A stretch of 64,000 bases of DNA from Bubalus kerabau (lineage: Eukaryota; Chordata; Mammalia; Artiodactyla; Bovidae). The notes under the pieces are model-generated. The model was not told the origin of the DNA and ran no database searches. It saw nothing but the letters and a program-made list of their open reading frames with translations. This document shows positions 32,530-43,633 of the stretch, one piece after another. Both the position numbers and the translations under genes were made by a program. The stretch covers positions 30,893,001-30,957,000 of the forward strand of contig NC_073630.1 of the NCBI RefSeq assembly GCF_029407905.1, in the 5' to 3' direction. The first letter of the stretch is position 1, and each line of letters opens with the position of its first letter.

Positions 32530-33405
32530 TTTTTTTTTTTAATTTTATTTTATTTTTAAACTTTACATAACTGTATTAGATTTGCCAAATATCAAAATGA
32601 ATCCGCCACAGGTTTACATGTGTTCCCCATCCTGAACCCTCCTCCCTCCTCCCTCCCCATTCCATCCCTCTGAGTCGTCCCAGTGCACCAGCCCCAAGCA
32701 TCCAGTATCGTGCATCGAACCTGGACTGGCAACTCATTTCATACATGATATTTTACATGTTTCAATGCCATTCTCCCAAATCTTCCCACCCTCTCCCTCT
32801 CCCACAGAGTCCATAAGACTGTTCTATACATCAGTGTCTCTTTTGCTGTCTCGTACACAGGGTTATTGTTACCATCTTTCTAAATTCCATATATATGCGT
32901 TAGTATACTGTATTGGTGTTTTTCTTTCTGGCTTACTTCACTCTGTATAATAGGCTCCAGTTTCATCCACCTCATTAGAACTGATTCAAATGTATTCTTT
33001 TTAATGGCTGAGTAATACTCCATTGTGTATATGTACCACAGCTTTCTTATCCATTCGTCTGCTGATGGACATCTAGGTTGCTTCCATGTCCTGGCTATTA
33101 TAAACAGTGCTGCGATGAACATTGGGGTACTCGTGTCTCTTTCCCTTCTGGTTTTCTCAGTGTGTATGCCCAGCAGTGGGATTGCTGGATCATAAGGCAT
33201 GTCTATTTCCAGTTTTTTAAGGAATCTCCACACTGTTCTCCATAGTGGCTGTACTAGTTTGCATTCCCACCAACAGTGTAAGAGGGTTCCCTTTTCTCCA
33301 CACCCTCTCCAGCATTTATTACTTGTAGACTTTTGGATTGCAGCCATTCTGACTGGCGTGAAATGGTACCTCATAGTGGTTTTGATTTGCATTTCTCTGA
33401 TAATG
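32530..33405 (-). mobile_element. Young bovine L1, 5'-truncated, 12-bp target duplication
   Basis: The 3' end with poly(A) (T-rich on + at 32530-32560) and the last 170 codons of ORF2 (32880-33392, minus) are present and uninterrupted: CWWECKLVQPLWRTVWRFLK, YDPAIPLLGIHTEKTRR, CPSADEWIRKLWYIYTMEYY, ending in YSILTHIYGI. Flanks agttatcttctt at 32518-32529 and 33406-33417 are a perfect duplication. Not autonomous; a young insertion. Confidence 0.93.
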
Positions 33406-33417
33406 AGTTATCTTCTT

Positions 33418-36150
33418 AAAATAGATGTTCATACTTTAGATTCTATTCTGTCATTTCAGTGAGATTTTAAAAGGAAACACAGACTTGCTCTCGTATCAGA
33501 TACCCTAAAGGAAACCCTTTCTATTGCATTCTTGATCTTTGTACCAGGCCCTGAACTGGGTGCAAATTTGAAATTACAATGGTCAAATGTCCCTTTTCAA
33601 TAGCCTCTCATGGTGGGCCTGCATGGCCCTTCCAGGAGTCTGAGTGTGATTTGTAAACTGTGCAAATAATATCCAGATGGAAACATAGTAGTTCAGAATG
33701 AAAACCTACACCCAATACCCCCACCCACAGACCATGCAGAAAGCTGACTTCCCTGCTACATTAAAGATACTGGAAACCATGTCAGCATTTTACTTTTGCT
33801 CCGTAATCTAGATGCTTCCTCCTTGGTAATGATACTACAGTGCTTCGGTATTCCAATTGGCTCCAGAGTTTCTTTAGTCTTTAGTACATAGGTAGTTTGT
33901 AGAGACTGAAGTACTTGAGGGAATGTGCAATGGAGAAGTGATGACGAGACAGAAAAATGAGAAAGTTCTCTGGCACGAGACTGGGGAGGGGAACCATGTG
34001 ATTCTACTTTGGGGAGTCTAGGACGAAATCTTATAACCTTTCATTTCAAGCCTGGCTTGTCAGAGTTGGTTACTATCATTCATTCAGTTAAAAAAAAAAA
34101 AAAACTAGTCCTAGAAAAACCATAGGATCCATTTGGGGTTTGCAAGAGGTCTTCCATAATTCAGCAAATTGGCACATAAATTTAATCAGAAACTTGGCTT
34201 CCTCTCCATCGCTTCAATTTTGTCAATTAAGAGGCATAGCCACAATGGATAGATTCATTTGGGATGCAAAGAAAATCAAAGTACTCTGGGAGATTTGTTA
34301 GGCCAAAAAGACACTCACCTGGGACCATGGTAGAGATCAATTTTCAAGCCCCTGAAAAATAAAAAGAAGCGTCTTTGTGTGAATCTGTCAGTATCAGTAC
34401 CACTGATGCATGATCCCAGCCATGTTCATGGTGTGTCTGTTTATCACATGGTTTCAACAAGAGTTTTCCATTTTTACCAAATGGGAGATATCAAGACCGA
34501 ATCCATAGTTTCCTCACTCTGATTTTCTTAGTGGGAATGTCTCTCTTGTCTTTTTTTTTTTAGCGATCTGTAATTTATCTTTGGCTGTAGCTGCAGAGGT
34601 TTGTCCTCTTCCATAGGAGGCAATTTTGAAGGCTTACAGTCTTAATATGCTCTATAATTTTTCTTTTTATATCACTGTCATTTTTTTTTAATTTCAAATA
34701 AACATCATTAGTCTGAGTTTATCTCATCTAGGTAGTTAATAAGTATAATTTTCATGTAGATATTATAAGAAGAAACATTGATCTGATTCCTACCTTCTAT
34801 TAGATTATACACAGATATAAAGCACATAGCAACAAGGGTGTCTTCTTTCCTAATAGCAACTAATTTATCCCTTTTAGTGCTAGATAATGTAAAATGGAAG
34901 CTTGCATTTGAATTACAGTTCTAATAAACAGTCCTTATTATTGCCTAATTAGAATAATTTATGAATTTTATAGGCTTTTGAGTTTTTGGATTCCATAGCA
35001 AGGCACAAGCCTATGTGCTATTTTTTTCCTTCACAAATTTAATCTATGCTAATAGCTATTAAAACTCTTTCAGACTGATGAATATTTGTCTTTAGTGCTT
35101 TTCTTGATCAAGATAGTAATTGTTATGGCTTTGAAAAATAATCATTTTATTTATTCTGCCAAGCTCCAAATTTGGTTTATATTAGAACAGTTTGCTCTGC
35201 TGTTCTGGCTTTCCCAGTTTCTTTTAATGAAGGACTACTGTTTCAACCGTCTGAATGGCAGTCATTAATTTGTCACACAAAAATATTTTGGTCCAAATCA
35301 ATATTGATTTGGGTTGTTATTGCATTCAAGTATTTGATAGCTGCATACTATAACTCTAACAGCATCTCAGGCAATGATTTAAGTGGTGATGCTTACAAAA
35401 CTTACCGAGTTCCATCATGGTCAGCTTTGATTTCTCTCTCACATGCTGTTTCCATTTGTTTCCATGCTAAGTTAGAGACATATTTGTGCAGTGAGCAAGA
35501 CTTCCAAAAGCCAAATCCCTCTCTTTTCCTAAAGAATGACTTTCCTGCAGGAAAATAGAGCTCATTTACAAAATTTTAGTCAGTTGTTCCTTTGTTTCAG
35601 AAAAGCTTGGAAAGGAGACAGACTGGAGGAAATGTGTAATTTTTGACATGAAAAGTGGAGAGATGGATATGAACCTAAATCATAACTTTTTCACTCAGTT
35701 TATCAGCTTAAACAGAGCTGGAAACAAATGTTCTTTTGCGAATCTGGATGTGAAGAAAAAGCAAATTTCTGCTTCAGCAGTGTTTGCAGGCTCTGAACAT
35801 GGACTACTAAAGGGAGGTGAAGTGCTTTCGAGTGTTAGCTAGGTGAACTATTTTAATGGTTAGGTATTTACTTTTCATCCAACATTTAATTATGGAAATT
35901 TTTGAAATGCAGTCAGTTGTAAAGAATTTTACAGTGAACAGCTGTAAACCTGCCACTTCGATTCTCCACTAACATTTCACTGTGCTTGCTTCATCGCATA
36001 TCTAAACTTCTAGCCACCCCTTGATGGAGCCATCAGCTCATCTTATTTTTAATGCATTGCAGACAATGGCGCATTTCTCCTAAAACCCTTCTGTGTGCAG
36101 GTTATTAATGAGAGTTCTATACTTGCTAATAGTTTCTTTTTCCTTTTTCG
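33418..36150. other. Intergenic unique sequence
   Basis: No gene found. It contains an A14 tract near 34090 and T-rich tracts near 34553 and 34680. Open frames at 35172-35558 and 35648-35842 have no recognisable features. This 2.7-kb block is the longest stretch in the window without a repeat I can name. Confidence 0.5.
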
Positions 36151-36154
36151 TTTT

Positions 36155-36904
36155 TTACATTAAAAATTTTTTTTTATTTTATATGGGGTATAGTTGATAT
36201 ACCATGTTGTGTTAGTTTCAGGGGTATAGCAAAATGATTCAGTTATACATATACACATATCTCTTCTTTTTCAGATTCTCTTCCCATACAGGTTATTACA
36301 GAATATTGAGTAGCATTCCTTGTGCTGTACAGTAGGTCCTTGTTGATTATCTATTTAGTTTATTTTTTTTATATTAGCAAAATTTACTGAGTAGACAAAA
36401 ATGATTATGTATTATAACCCAAACTCCTGTAAAAATACAGAATCACTGCAGAAAGCTCCCTTTTGCCTGGTCCTCCTTCATCTCTGTCCACCCTCATCTC
36501 CAGGGAACCACAGTTCTGATTTTTTCACCATAGATGAGTTTACCTATTCCAGAACCTCAGTTAACTAGGATCATGATATGTACTCTTTTGTGTAAGACTT
36601 CTTTCACTTAGCCTAATTTTTTCCTCATTCCTATTTTTCTGTGCTCACTGGTACTGTATTCCTTTATGTTGCTGAATAGTGCTCTATTATGTTAACACAC
36701 CACAGTTTGCTTCCATTCTCTTGTCTGTTTCCAGTTTTTAACCATTATGAATAAAGCCTCTATGATCATCCTTATGCCAGTCTTTTTGTGGAGATATATT
36801 TTTATTTCTCTCAGGTAGGATTCTAATTCTAGGTGTATCTTTTAGTTTTATAAGACACCGATATTTTTTCTAAAATGGTTGTACCATTTTATATTTCCAC
36901 CAAC
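36155..36904 (-). mobile_element. Old L1 3' end fragments
   Basis: On the + strand the blocks ggtatagttgatataccatg, gtattacagaatattgag-like, then cctcatctccagggaacc, tttcacttagcctaat, ccattatgaataaagcctc and ggttgtaccattttatattt are reverse complements of two L1 3' UTR types. The segment is diverged, and a BovB begins immediately after it. Confidence 0.75.
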
Positions 36905-37248
36905 TCTTGAGAGTCCCTTGGACTGCAAGGAGATCCAACCGGACCATTCTGAAGGACATCAGCCCTGGGATTTCTTTGGAAGGAATGATGCTAAAGCTGA
37001 AACTCCAGTACTTTGGCCATCTCATGTGAAGAGTTGACTCATTGGAAAAGACTCTGATGCTGGGAGGGATTGGGGGCAGGAGGAGATGGGGACGACAGAA
37101 GATGAGATGGCTGGATGGCATCACTGACTCGATGGACGTGAGTCTGGGTGAATTCCGGGAGTTAGTGATGGACATGGCAGCCTGGCGTGCTGCGATTCAT
37201 GGGGTTGCAAAGGGTCGGACACGACTGAGCTACTGAACTGAACTATTA
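36905..37248 (+). mobile_element. BovB LINE 3' end, 5'-truncated
   Basis: It begins ttgagagtcccttggactg and ends with the ctgaactgaactat tail. It encodes the last 110 or so BovB residues with a stop near 37027 (ctcatgtgaagagttgac). Sense is +. Confidence 0.9.
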
Positions 37249-37545
37249 TTGTTGTTGTAGGAGAATCAGTCAGCCTAAAGAAGGGAAATATTCCTGTAGG
37301 CCAAGATTATTCCAATGAGGATGAGGCAGGGAAGTTAATATCTCTAGAAATCAGAAAGCTCTGTGCCTTCAGGAAAGGATGGTTATCTTATTGGTAGTCT
37401 TGGCTCCTTTCTCCTTTTTGTTCTTTCTTTAGGTAATCTCTCATCCCTCAGTTTACATTGACTGGTTACAGAAATGGACACTTGATCTCAATCAGGATAA
37501 TAACATTCTTTCCTGGGATTTCTGCTCTCTCAAGTTTGTTGTTTG

Positions 37546-37750
37546 GTTGGTTGCTAAGTTGTGTCCAATTCTTTGTGACCCACCAGGCTCCTCTGTCCAT
37601 GGGATTTCCCAGGCAAGAAGACTGGTGTGGGTTGCCATTTCCTTCTTCAGGGGATCTTCCCAGCACCCCACCCCACTACCCCGGGATTGAACCCTCACCT
37701 GCTGCTTGGCAGGCAGATTCTTTATCACTGAACCAGCAGGAAATTCCCTG
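37546..37750 (-). repeat. Bov-tA SINE
   Basis: Minus-strand SINE with gtgtccaattctttgtgacc, ctctgtccatgggatttccc and the head complement ttctttatcactgaacc. It has a small C-rich expansion at 37670-37682. Confidence 0.85.
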
Positions 37751-39904
37751 AGATAGAGTTCTTCCCTTTGTTTTTGCAGAGATGCTGAGCTGATAAGACA
37801 TAATGATGGTGCAGCTGGGAGTCACCCCCACGGGAAAGCGTGCCAGAGACTGCATCCCACAAAGAGAAATGCAGCAATGGGGAGAAACGTCTTCCCCATT
37901 AGGGCCCTGACTTTGGCCTTTGCTGGGAACCCATTCTCTCAACTTCTGCTGTTCTTACAAGTAAGTCTTCTAACTTTGGGAGAGGAGGGTCCCTGTAAAA
38001 GACTGTCAGAGGTTTTTTTCTTTTTTGCTCTCAAACTTTGCTTTAAATTGTTGGTTAATAGATCTGCCAGTCATTTTCTTTTTAAATTCCTCTGGCTTTA
38101 CTGTTTCCCACATACCCTAAATGCCTAGCTCATTGAACCAGTTAACGCACAGCTCTCCACCTGAATCTCATTGCAGTTCTCCACAGGTTAAAATCTCAGC
38201 AATCAGCCTGCCTGAGAACTAGTAGCCTTCCCCCGGCCCTACCAATGAAGCGAGCCTCCTTTCCAACCGGCCAGGTAGGGAGGCAGAGCGTCCACCCTCG
38301 GCATTGCTTCCTAGGGTCAAACACAACACCGGGTTAGATTCCCCAGAAGGAGCCTGCGTGGGGTTTCGTGTTCTGGTTGTTTATTGGAAGAAAGCTTTCT
38401 AGAGAAGAGGAGAGGAGGCAGGGATAGGGCAGAGCTAGAGACCAGCTTTCTAGTGTGGAAAATCTGGGGCAGGAATTGCCCTGAAGGACTCACCTCTCCT
38501 GAGGTGAGAAGACTGGTCTTCTGTTTCACCTTTAGTCAGTATCTGATGGTTGTCTGCCTTTTTGGTCCCCAACCCCCTCAGCACACACCCAGCAGTGGGC
38601 AGCTCTCCATTGAGTTGTTATCAGCTGTTGAATTGAATTTCTAGGCCCAGGAAGGAGCCTGCCTGGGGTACTTTATCAGCAAACAGATACTTAGATACCT
38701 TATGTGTCCCTGTAAAGTCCCCTCTTGACCAGAAATGCATTACATCCAGCCAACCAATCCCCACACGCCCAGACGACTCTGGACTCTACTTATTTCCTTG
38801 TTCTTTCATCCCGGGTTAACTGTGTGGCCCAGCCAATCATGTTTTCTATTTTTCTCTTCCTTTACCAAAATTTTTCTTATTTTTTATTCTCTGAAAGCAT
38901 CCCACCTTCTGATCCATTTTGCAGTTCCTCAAGTGGAGACTCTGTCCTGACTTTGTTTATATCACTGAAATTGTTTTCCTTAGTTATAACACAGTGACTA
39001 GGGGCATGGGTGCACCAGGTTGTAAAGGGAGTGGAGTACCCATCATTAGAAAACTGTTATCCATTGACATGATGGAGAATATTATGGAAAAGTAGTTTGT
39101 AGTTTTACAACCAGAAAGTTTCCCAGTTTTACAACTAGAAAGTTTCCCTTTACCTGTTGTTGTGAAACTGATGCCAGTTCTTTCCTCCTACTAAAGGCTA
39201 TATTTTCCTTAATGTTAAACTGTGTCCAAGTGGAACAGTCTTTTAATTTGAATGGGAAAAACAAGTGAATTTATTAAACAGAGTGTTAATAAAAAGGTGC
39301 ATTGTAATAATTTTTTCTTCCCATTCCCCATAGGCCTCCCGATGAATCCCCCCACACTCCTCTCCTAAGTATGCCTGTCTGTTGGCTTCTGAGGTAAGAA
39401 CACTTTTTTTTTTTGGTCAGCTACAGTCCAGGCAAAGGTTTTCCATTCAGTGAATTATCTCCTGTCTCCTGCTTACAGCTAGTGAAGAAGGATACAGTAT
39501 TACATTATATATTTACCAAAATACATGCTTCAGTATGTGAACCAGAATTAACATTTTGGGTAGAAAAATCCATTTTGTCTCAATAATTTCATGGAAACAC
39601 CTGAGAAATTGCTTTTCTGAAAGCTGCTGGGAAACTTCCAGAGTGATCTATTAAACCAGAAATGTGAATCTATTTATAGTTGACAAGCAAATACATCTCA
39701 GGCATGTTCTCATAGTTTCAAGCTACTCTGACTAGTCCTCATGGCAGAAAACGAAAAAAAAAAGTACTTTTCTGAAGGTAACTCTAATTTTCTTCCCATA
39801 TTCGGCATACGTGAAGGAATTTAGGGGAAATTTTGCATTGAGTAAAACCCATTTATAAATTTTTCTTATGAAAATATTATAACAGTTGCAGCAATCATGC
39901 AGAC
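37751..39904. other. Intergenic unique sequence
   Basis: No gene, RNA gene or named repeat. Part of it (38150-38640) is less AT-rich than its surroundings, but no promoter or exon signature is convincing. A near-duplicated pair of blocks, gttttacaaccagaaagtttccc and a close copy, lies at about 39103-39150. Confidence 0.45.
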
Positions 39905-39970
39905 AGGAAGTGCTCAATCTTTGTTGAGGAAGTGCTCAATCTTTGTTGAGGAAGTGCTCAATCTTTGTTC
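39905..39970 (+). repeat. 22-bp minisatellite, three copies
   Basis: The unit aggaagtgctcaatctttgttg starts at 39905, 39927 and 39949; the third copy differs only at its last base (ttgttc). It is a perfect short tandem array, not related to any coding feature. Confidence 0.95.
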
Positions 39971-40444
39971 AAGTCATTGGCTGTGAGAATTAGAAGTGAG
40001 AGCTGCTGAGGTCTGTGGTGTAGGACAAGTAGCCTGAAGAATCCTGTTAAAAAGAGAGACTTACACATTTCAGTGTAAGTTTAAGGCCACAAGTAGATAA
40101 TGACCTTTCAGGGGGGAAAAAAAAATCCACCGAAGAGGTAGATCGCTTTGCCTGCCAGGAGACAGAAGGTTTGAACAGCTCTCAGGAGAGCAATACTGGC
40201 TCAGCAGTGGTTTGATTGATCTGCAACTGGATAGGCACTAACTCGAAGAAAGTGTTCTAGAAATATGTGGAAGTTATGGTTTCTCTATTGGACTGCCTTG
40301 AAAATTTAACTGTCCCCACAGGTGCTGTATAATCTGTAAAAATGTAGTGACTCATGAGCTTTTGGTGGTGGGTGATGAAGGGTGATGGTGATATGTTGAA
40401 AGAAATCACAGTTCTCTTTTTTTTTGGTCAGGAATGGCAGCTTG

Positions 40445-40525
40445 GTTTGATGCATACTAGCCAATATTTATTGAGGGCTCAGGCTGTACCAAACGCTATC
40501 TGAAACGCCCTTTGCTTATGAGGGA
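40445..40525 (+). repeat. MIR SINE relic, first part
   Basis: Sequence gccaatatttattgaggg then ggctgtaccaaacgctatc and acgccctttgcttatg fits the 3' MIR/LINE2-like tail region in order. It is interrupted by the CHR SINE at 40536 and followed at 40684 by more MIR sequence. Confidence 0.55.
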
Positions 40526-40535
40526 TGTACTTTTT

Positions 40536-40677
40536 AATATTATATTTATTTTTATTTATTTGGCTGCTACAGGTCTTAGTTGTGGTATGTGGGTTCTAGT
40601 TCCCTGACCAGGGATCGAACCTGAGCCCCCTGCCTTGGGAGCTCAGAGTCTTAGCCACCGGACCACCATGGCGGCCA
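40536..40677 (-). repeat. CHR-type tRNA-derived SINE with target duplication
   Basis: The + strand reads ggctgctacaggtcttag, ttccctgaccagggatcg, aacctgagccccctgcc, cttagccaccggaccacc, the reverse complement of a cetartiodactyl tRNA-Glu SINE. Near-identical flanks agggatgtactttt (about 40522) and agggaggtactttt (about 40679) indicate a 14-base duplication with one mismatch. Confidence 0.82.
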
Positions 40678-40683
40678 AAGGGA

Positions 40684-40850
40684 GGTACTTTTACCACCCA
40701 CATTTGATAGATAAGGAAATTGAGACAAAGAGAGGTTAAGCAACATGCCCATGGTCACACAGTTAATTAGTGATAGAGTAAGATTTCAGTCCAGATAGTT
40801 TAACTCTAGAGCACATGCTCTTTTTCTATTTTGCTACACAGCCTCCAAAA
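40684..40850 (+). repeat. MIR SINE relic, second part
   Basis: Order ggaaattgagacaaagagagg, ttaagcaacatgcccatgg, tcacacagttaattagtg, gatttcagtccagatag, gcacatgctctttttc matches the MIR 3' half closely. Confidence 0.85.
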
Positions 40851-42885
40851 GCATAACCTTAACCGGGAGGAGGCATTTGTAGGCTTATATCATTCAAATT
40901 ACTTTGAAGAAAGGCAGTGTCCCAGCAAAAAGTTTGAGTGAAGCACTGGATTATTTTCTGGTGAATTCAGTCAACCCTGTTTGGCAACCCATATATTTTG
41001 AAAAAGTCAGGTTGCGATGATGGATGGTGTCTAAGTTCTCAATTACTGTGTTTTTTTTTTCCATCCATTTTCCTAAATTCTCCATCTCATTGTATCAATT
41101 GGGTTTGTACCAACTAAAAAGACCCGAAGCGCAGTGATGTATATGAAGTCGCCTGGATCTGACCTTGAGTGTGTTTCTCTTTGCTAATGTGAATTTATTG
41201 GATTTTTGAGGATCAGAGGCTTGTGCATAATCAGGGGCCATAGTTCAAAGAGGGACTTCATGGGAGCCTAGGATGTTCACTTTCTGGAACAGAGCTCTTT
41301 CCACAATGGTGCCCTGTAAACTGAAAAAGCTGAAAAGTAACAGTGCGGGTGATAAGGTGTCTGCTGACAGAGACAGACTCCAATGGTGAAACTGTCCTAT
41401 TGGAAGTCTCCAGGGCCTTTCAGCCCGAGAAAGCCCTCTGGGGAGGAATATGTTCAGCTTGGGTTGACTCTCTGGTACAGTAGATGCCTGACAATGAGGT
41501 GGCTGGGGCTGGTTCCGATGGTGATAGAGACAAGCTGGCAACCAAAATGAGAATAACCCAGATTTATAGCTTGAAAACCTTACCCCAACCCACAGTGTAA
41601 AACAAGAGACAACAACTGCCAAATGCCAAGGAACTCAAGGGATTTGATATCTAGAGAAATTAGACCAATTTCTTCTTCTTATATCTTGAAGAGATCATGA
41701 TACTGTAATCCTACCTTTGACAGTTGTGGGATAATTCAAATGTAATTAATTTAAAGTCACAGGAAAAGTATTCTATCTCTAAAAATTTAAAACATCACAA
41801 CCCAAAAGACTAAGTGTTAGTGTTTTATGTTTCTAAGTACATAAATATATATTGACTAAATGAATGAATGTTTGCTCTAGCCAATACTTTACCTCCCTGG
41901 CTAATCTTTATTTTTATGTGAAATAAAAATTCAAAATTATGCTCAAAACACTTCTTTTAAGTTACTTAACTAACATTTAATCAAAGAACTGCCAGTTAAG
42001 TATTATTTGCATAATAGTTTTTGGATGCTTTGTACAATTTCTTTAAAGTCTTGACTAGCTTTTCGTTAATTGTGAGAGAACACGACTCATGCCTTAAGGT
42101 TTACATGCATCTAATATTCTGTGCAATTAAGTTTCTGCTTTTCTATTCAGCTCACCTTGTTAGATGGGGATAAAACTATCTTGTACCAAATTAATGGGAA
42201 TATTGCAGAACCAGTGATAAAATGCCCAAAGTGCTTTGATAATCTTACTTGTGTGTGCCTGGTGATTATTATATTAATTAAAACATCTTTTGGGAGCAGC
42301 ATGTAAATGGGTTTTTAGTCTTTGAAATAAGTTGATTTTCAAATTGATAATGTAGTTAAATTCAGCTTCATTTTGAAATGTATTTTAGAGTAGAAAAAAA
42401 ATTGGAACTTTCCCCCACTAAGAGTAACTGTGACTCCTTAGAGAGATGGTTGATTCTGGGTCTGGATGAGGAAAAGCACAGGTGAGCTTGGGACTTTCTG
42501 TTTTGGCTGAAGGAGAGGAACCTCTCAGAGACTTCTGAGGACATGCAACAGGGACACAGCAGCAGTCCCAAAGGGTGCTCACTGCCTAAAGATGGGAAAA
42601 GCTGAGTAGCCAGAAGAGAATAATGACTACAATTGGTTGAAAAATATGGAAAGTATAAAAACCCATGAGTTAATAAAGATAATGAAAATAAGAGAGTGAA
42701 AGGGGAAAAAAAAAATCTCAAAACTCATTTGTCACCTTTGGAAGTCATGGCTGCACCAGATAGATACTCGGAAAATCATTTAAGGATAGAATTAAGAATT
42801 TATCCTGCCTTTAGTTTCTGACATAAATTATATTTGAGAGGCCTGAATTACCTGAGTTGATAGAGAATGATTATTTTTTATTTTC
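40851..42885. other. Intergenic unique sequence
   Basis: No gene recognised. The open frames at 41245-41622 (minus) and 42368-42721 (minus) have no family features. AT-rich overall. Confidence 0.5.
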
Positions 42886-43267
42886 CATTATAGCTTATTC
42901 CAAGATGCCGAATATAGTTCCCTGTGCTATACAGTAGGACCTTGCTGTTTATTTTATTTATAGTACTGTGTATCTGCTAATCTCAAGCTCCTAATTTATC
43001 TGTCCTCCCACTCACTTTCCCCTTTGGTAACCATAAGTTTGTTTTCAATGTCTGTGAGTCTGTTTCCATTTTATAAGTAAGTTCATTTATATCAGTTTTA
43101 AGATTCCAATGAGAGTGATATCATAATATTTGTCTTTTTCTGTCTGACTGCCTTCACATAGGATGATAATCTCTAGGTTCATCCATATTGCTGCAAATGG
43201 CATTTTTCATTCTTTTTATGGCCAAGTAATATTCCATTTTATCTGTATATCTATATACCTCATCTTC
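42886..43267 (-). mobile_element. Older L1 3' end, left part (host of the young L1)
   Basis: Blocks gttccctgtgctatacagtagg, tttcccctttggtaacc, tgtctgtgagtctgtttcc, catccatattgctgcaaatgg and gccaagtaatattcc are reverse-complement L1 3' end. The sequence runs to tatacctcatcttcttt and continues without loss after the young L1 at 51151 (tcatctattgatggttattt). Confidence 0.88.
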
Positions 43268-43633
43268 TTTTTTTGATATAAATTTATTTATTTCAATTGG
43301 AGGCTAATTACTTTACAATATTGTATTGGTTTTGCCATACATTGACATGAATCTGCCATGGGTGTACATGTGTTCTCCATCCTGAATCCCCCCTCCAACC
43401 TCTCTCCTCATCCCATCCCTCTGGGTTATCCCAGTGCACCAGACCCAAGCATCCTGTATCATGCATCGAACCTGTACTGGTGATTCATTTCACATATGAT
43501 AATATACATGTTTCAATGCCATTCTCCCAAATCATCCCACCCTCGCCCTCTCCCACAGAGTCCAAAAGACTGTTCTGTACATCTGTGTCTCTTTTGCTGT
43601 CTCACATACAGGGTTATCGTTACCATCTTTCTA

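Noticed and set aside
38150..38640. Moderately GC-richer stretch as a CpG-island promoter
   Set aside because: CpG dinucleotides are sparse by eye and there is no adjoining exon. Not enough to call a promoter.
41245..41622. 125-codon minus-strand frame
   Set aside because: Low-complexity hydrophobic/serine mixture without a convincing signal peptide, domain or exon borders.
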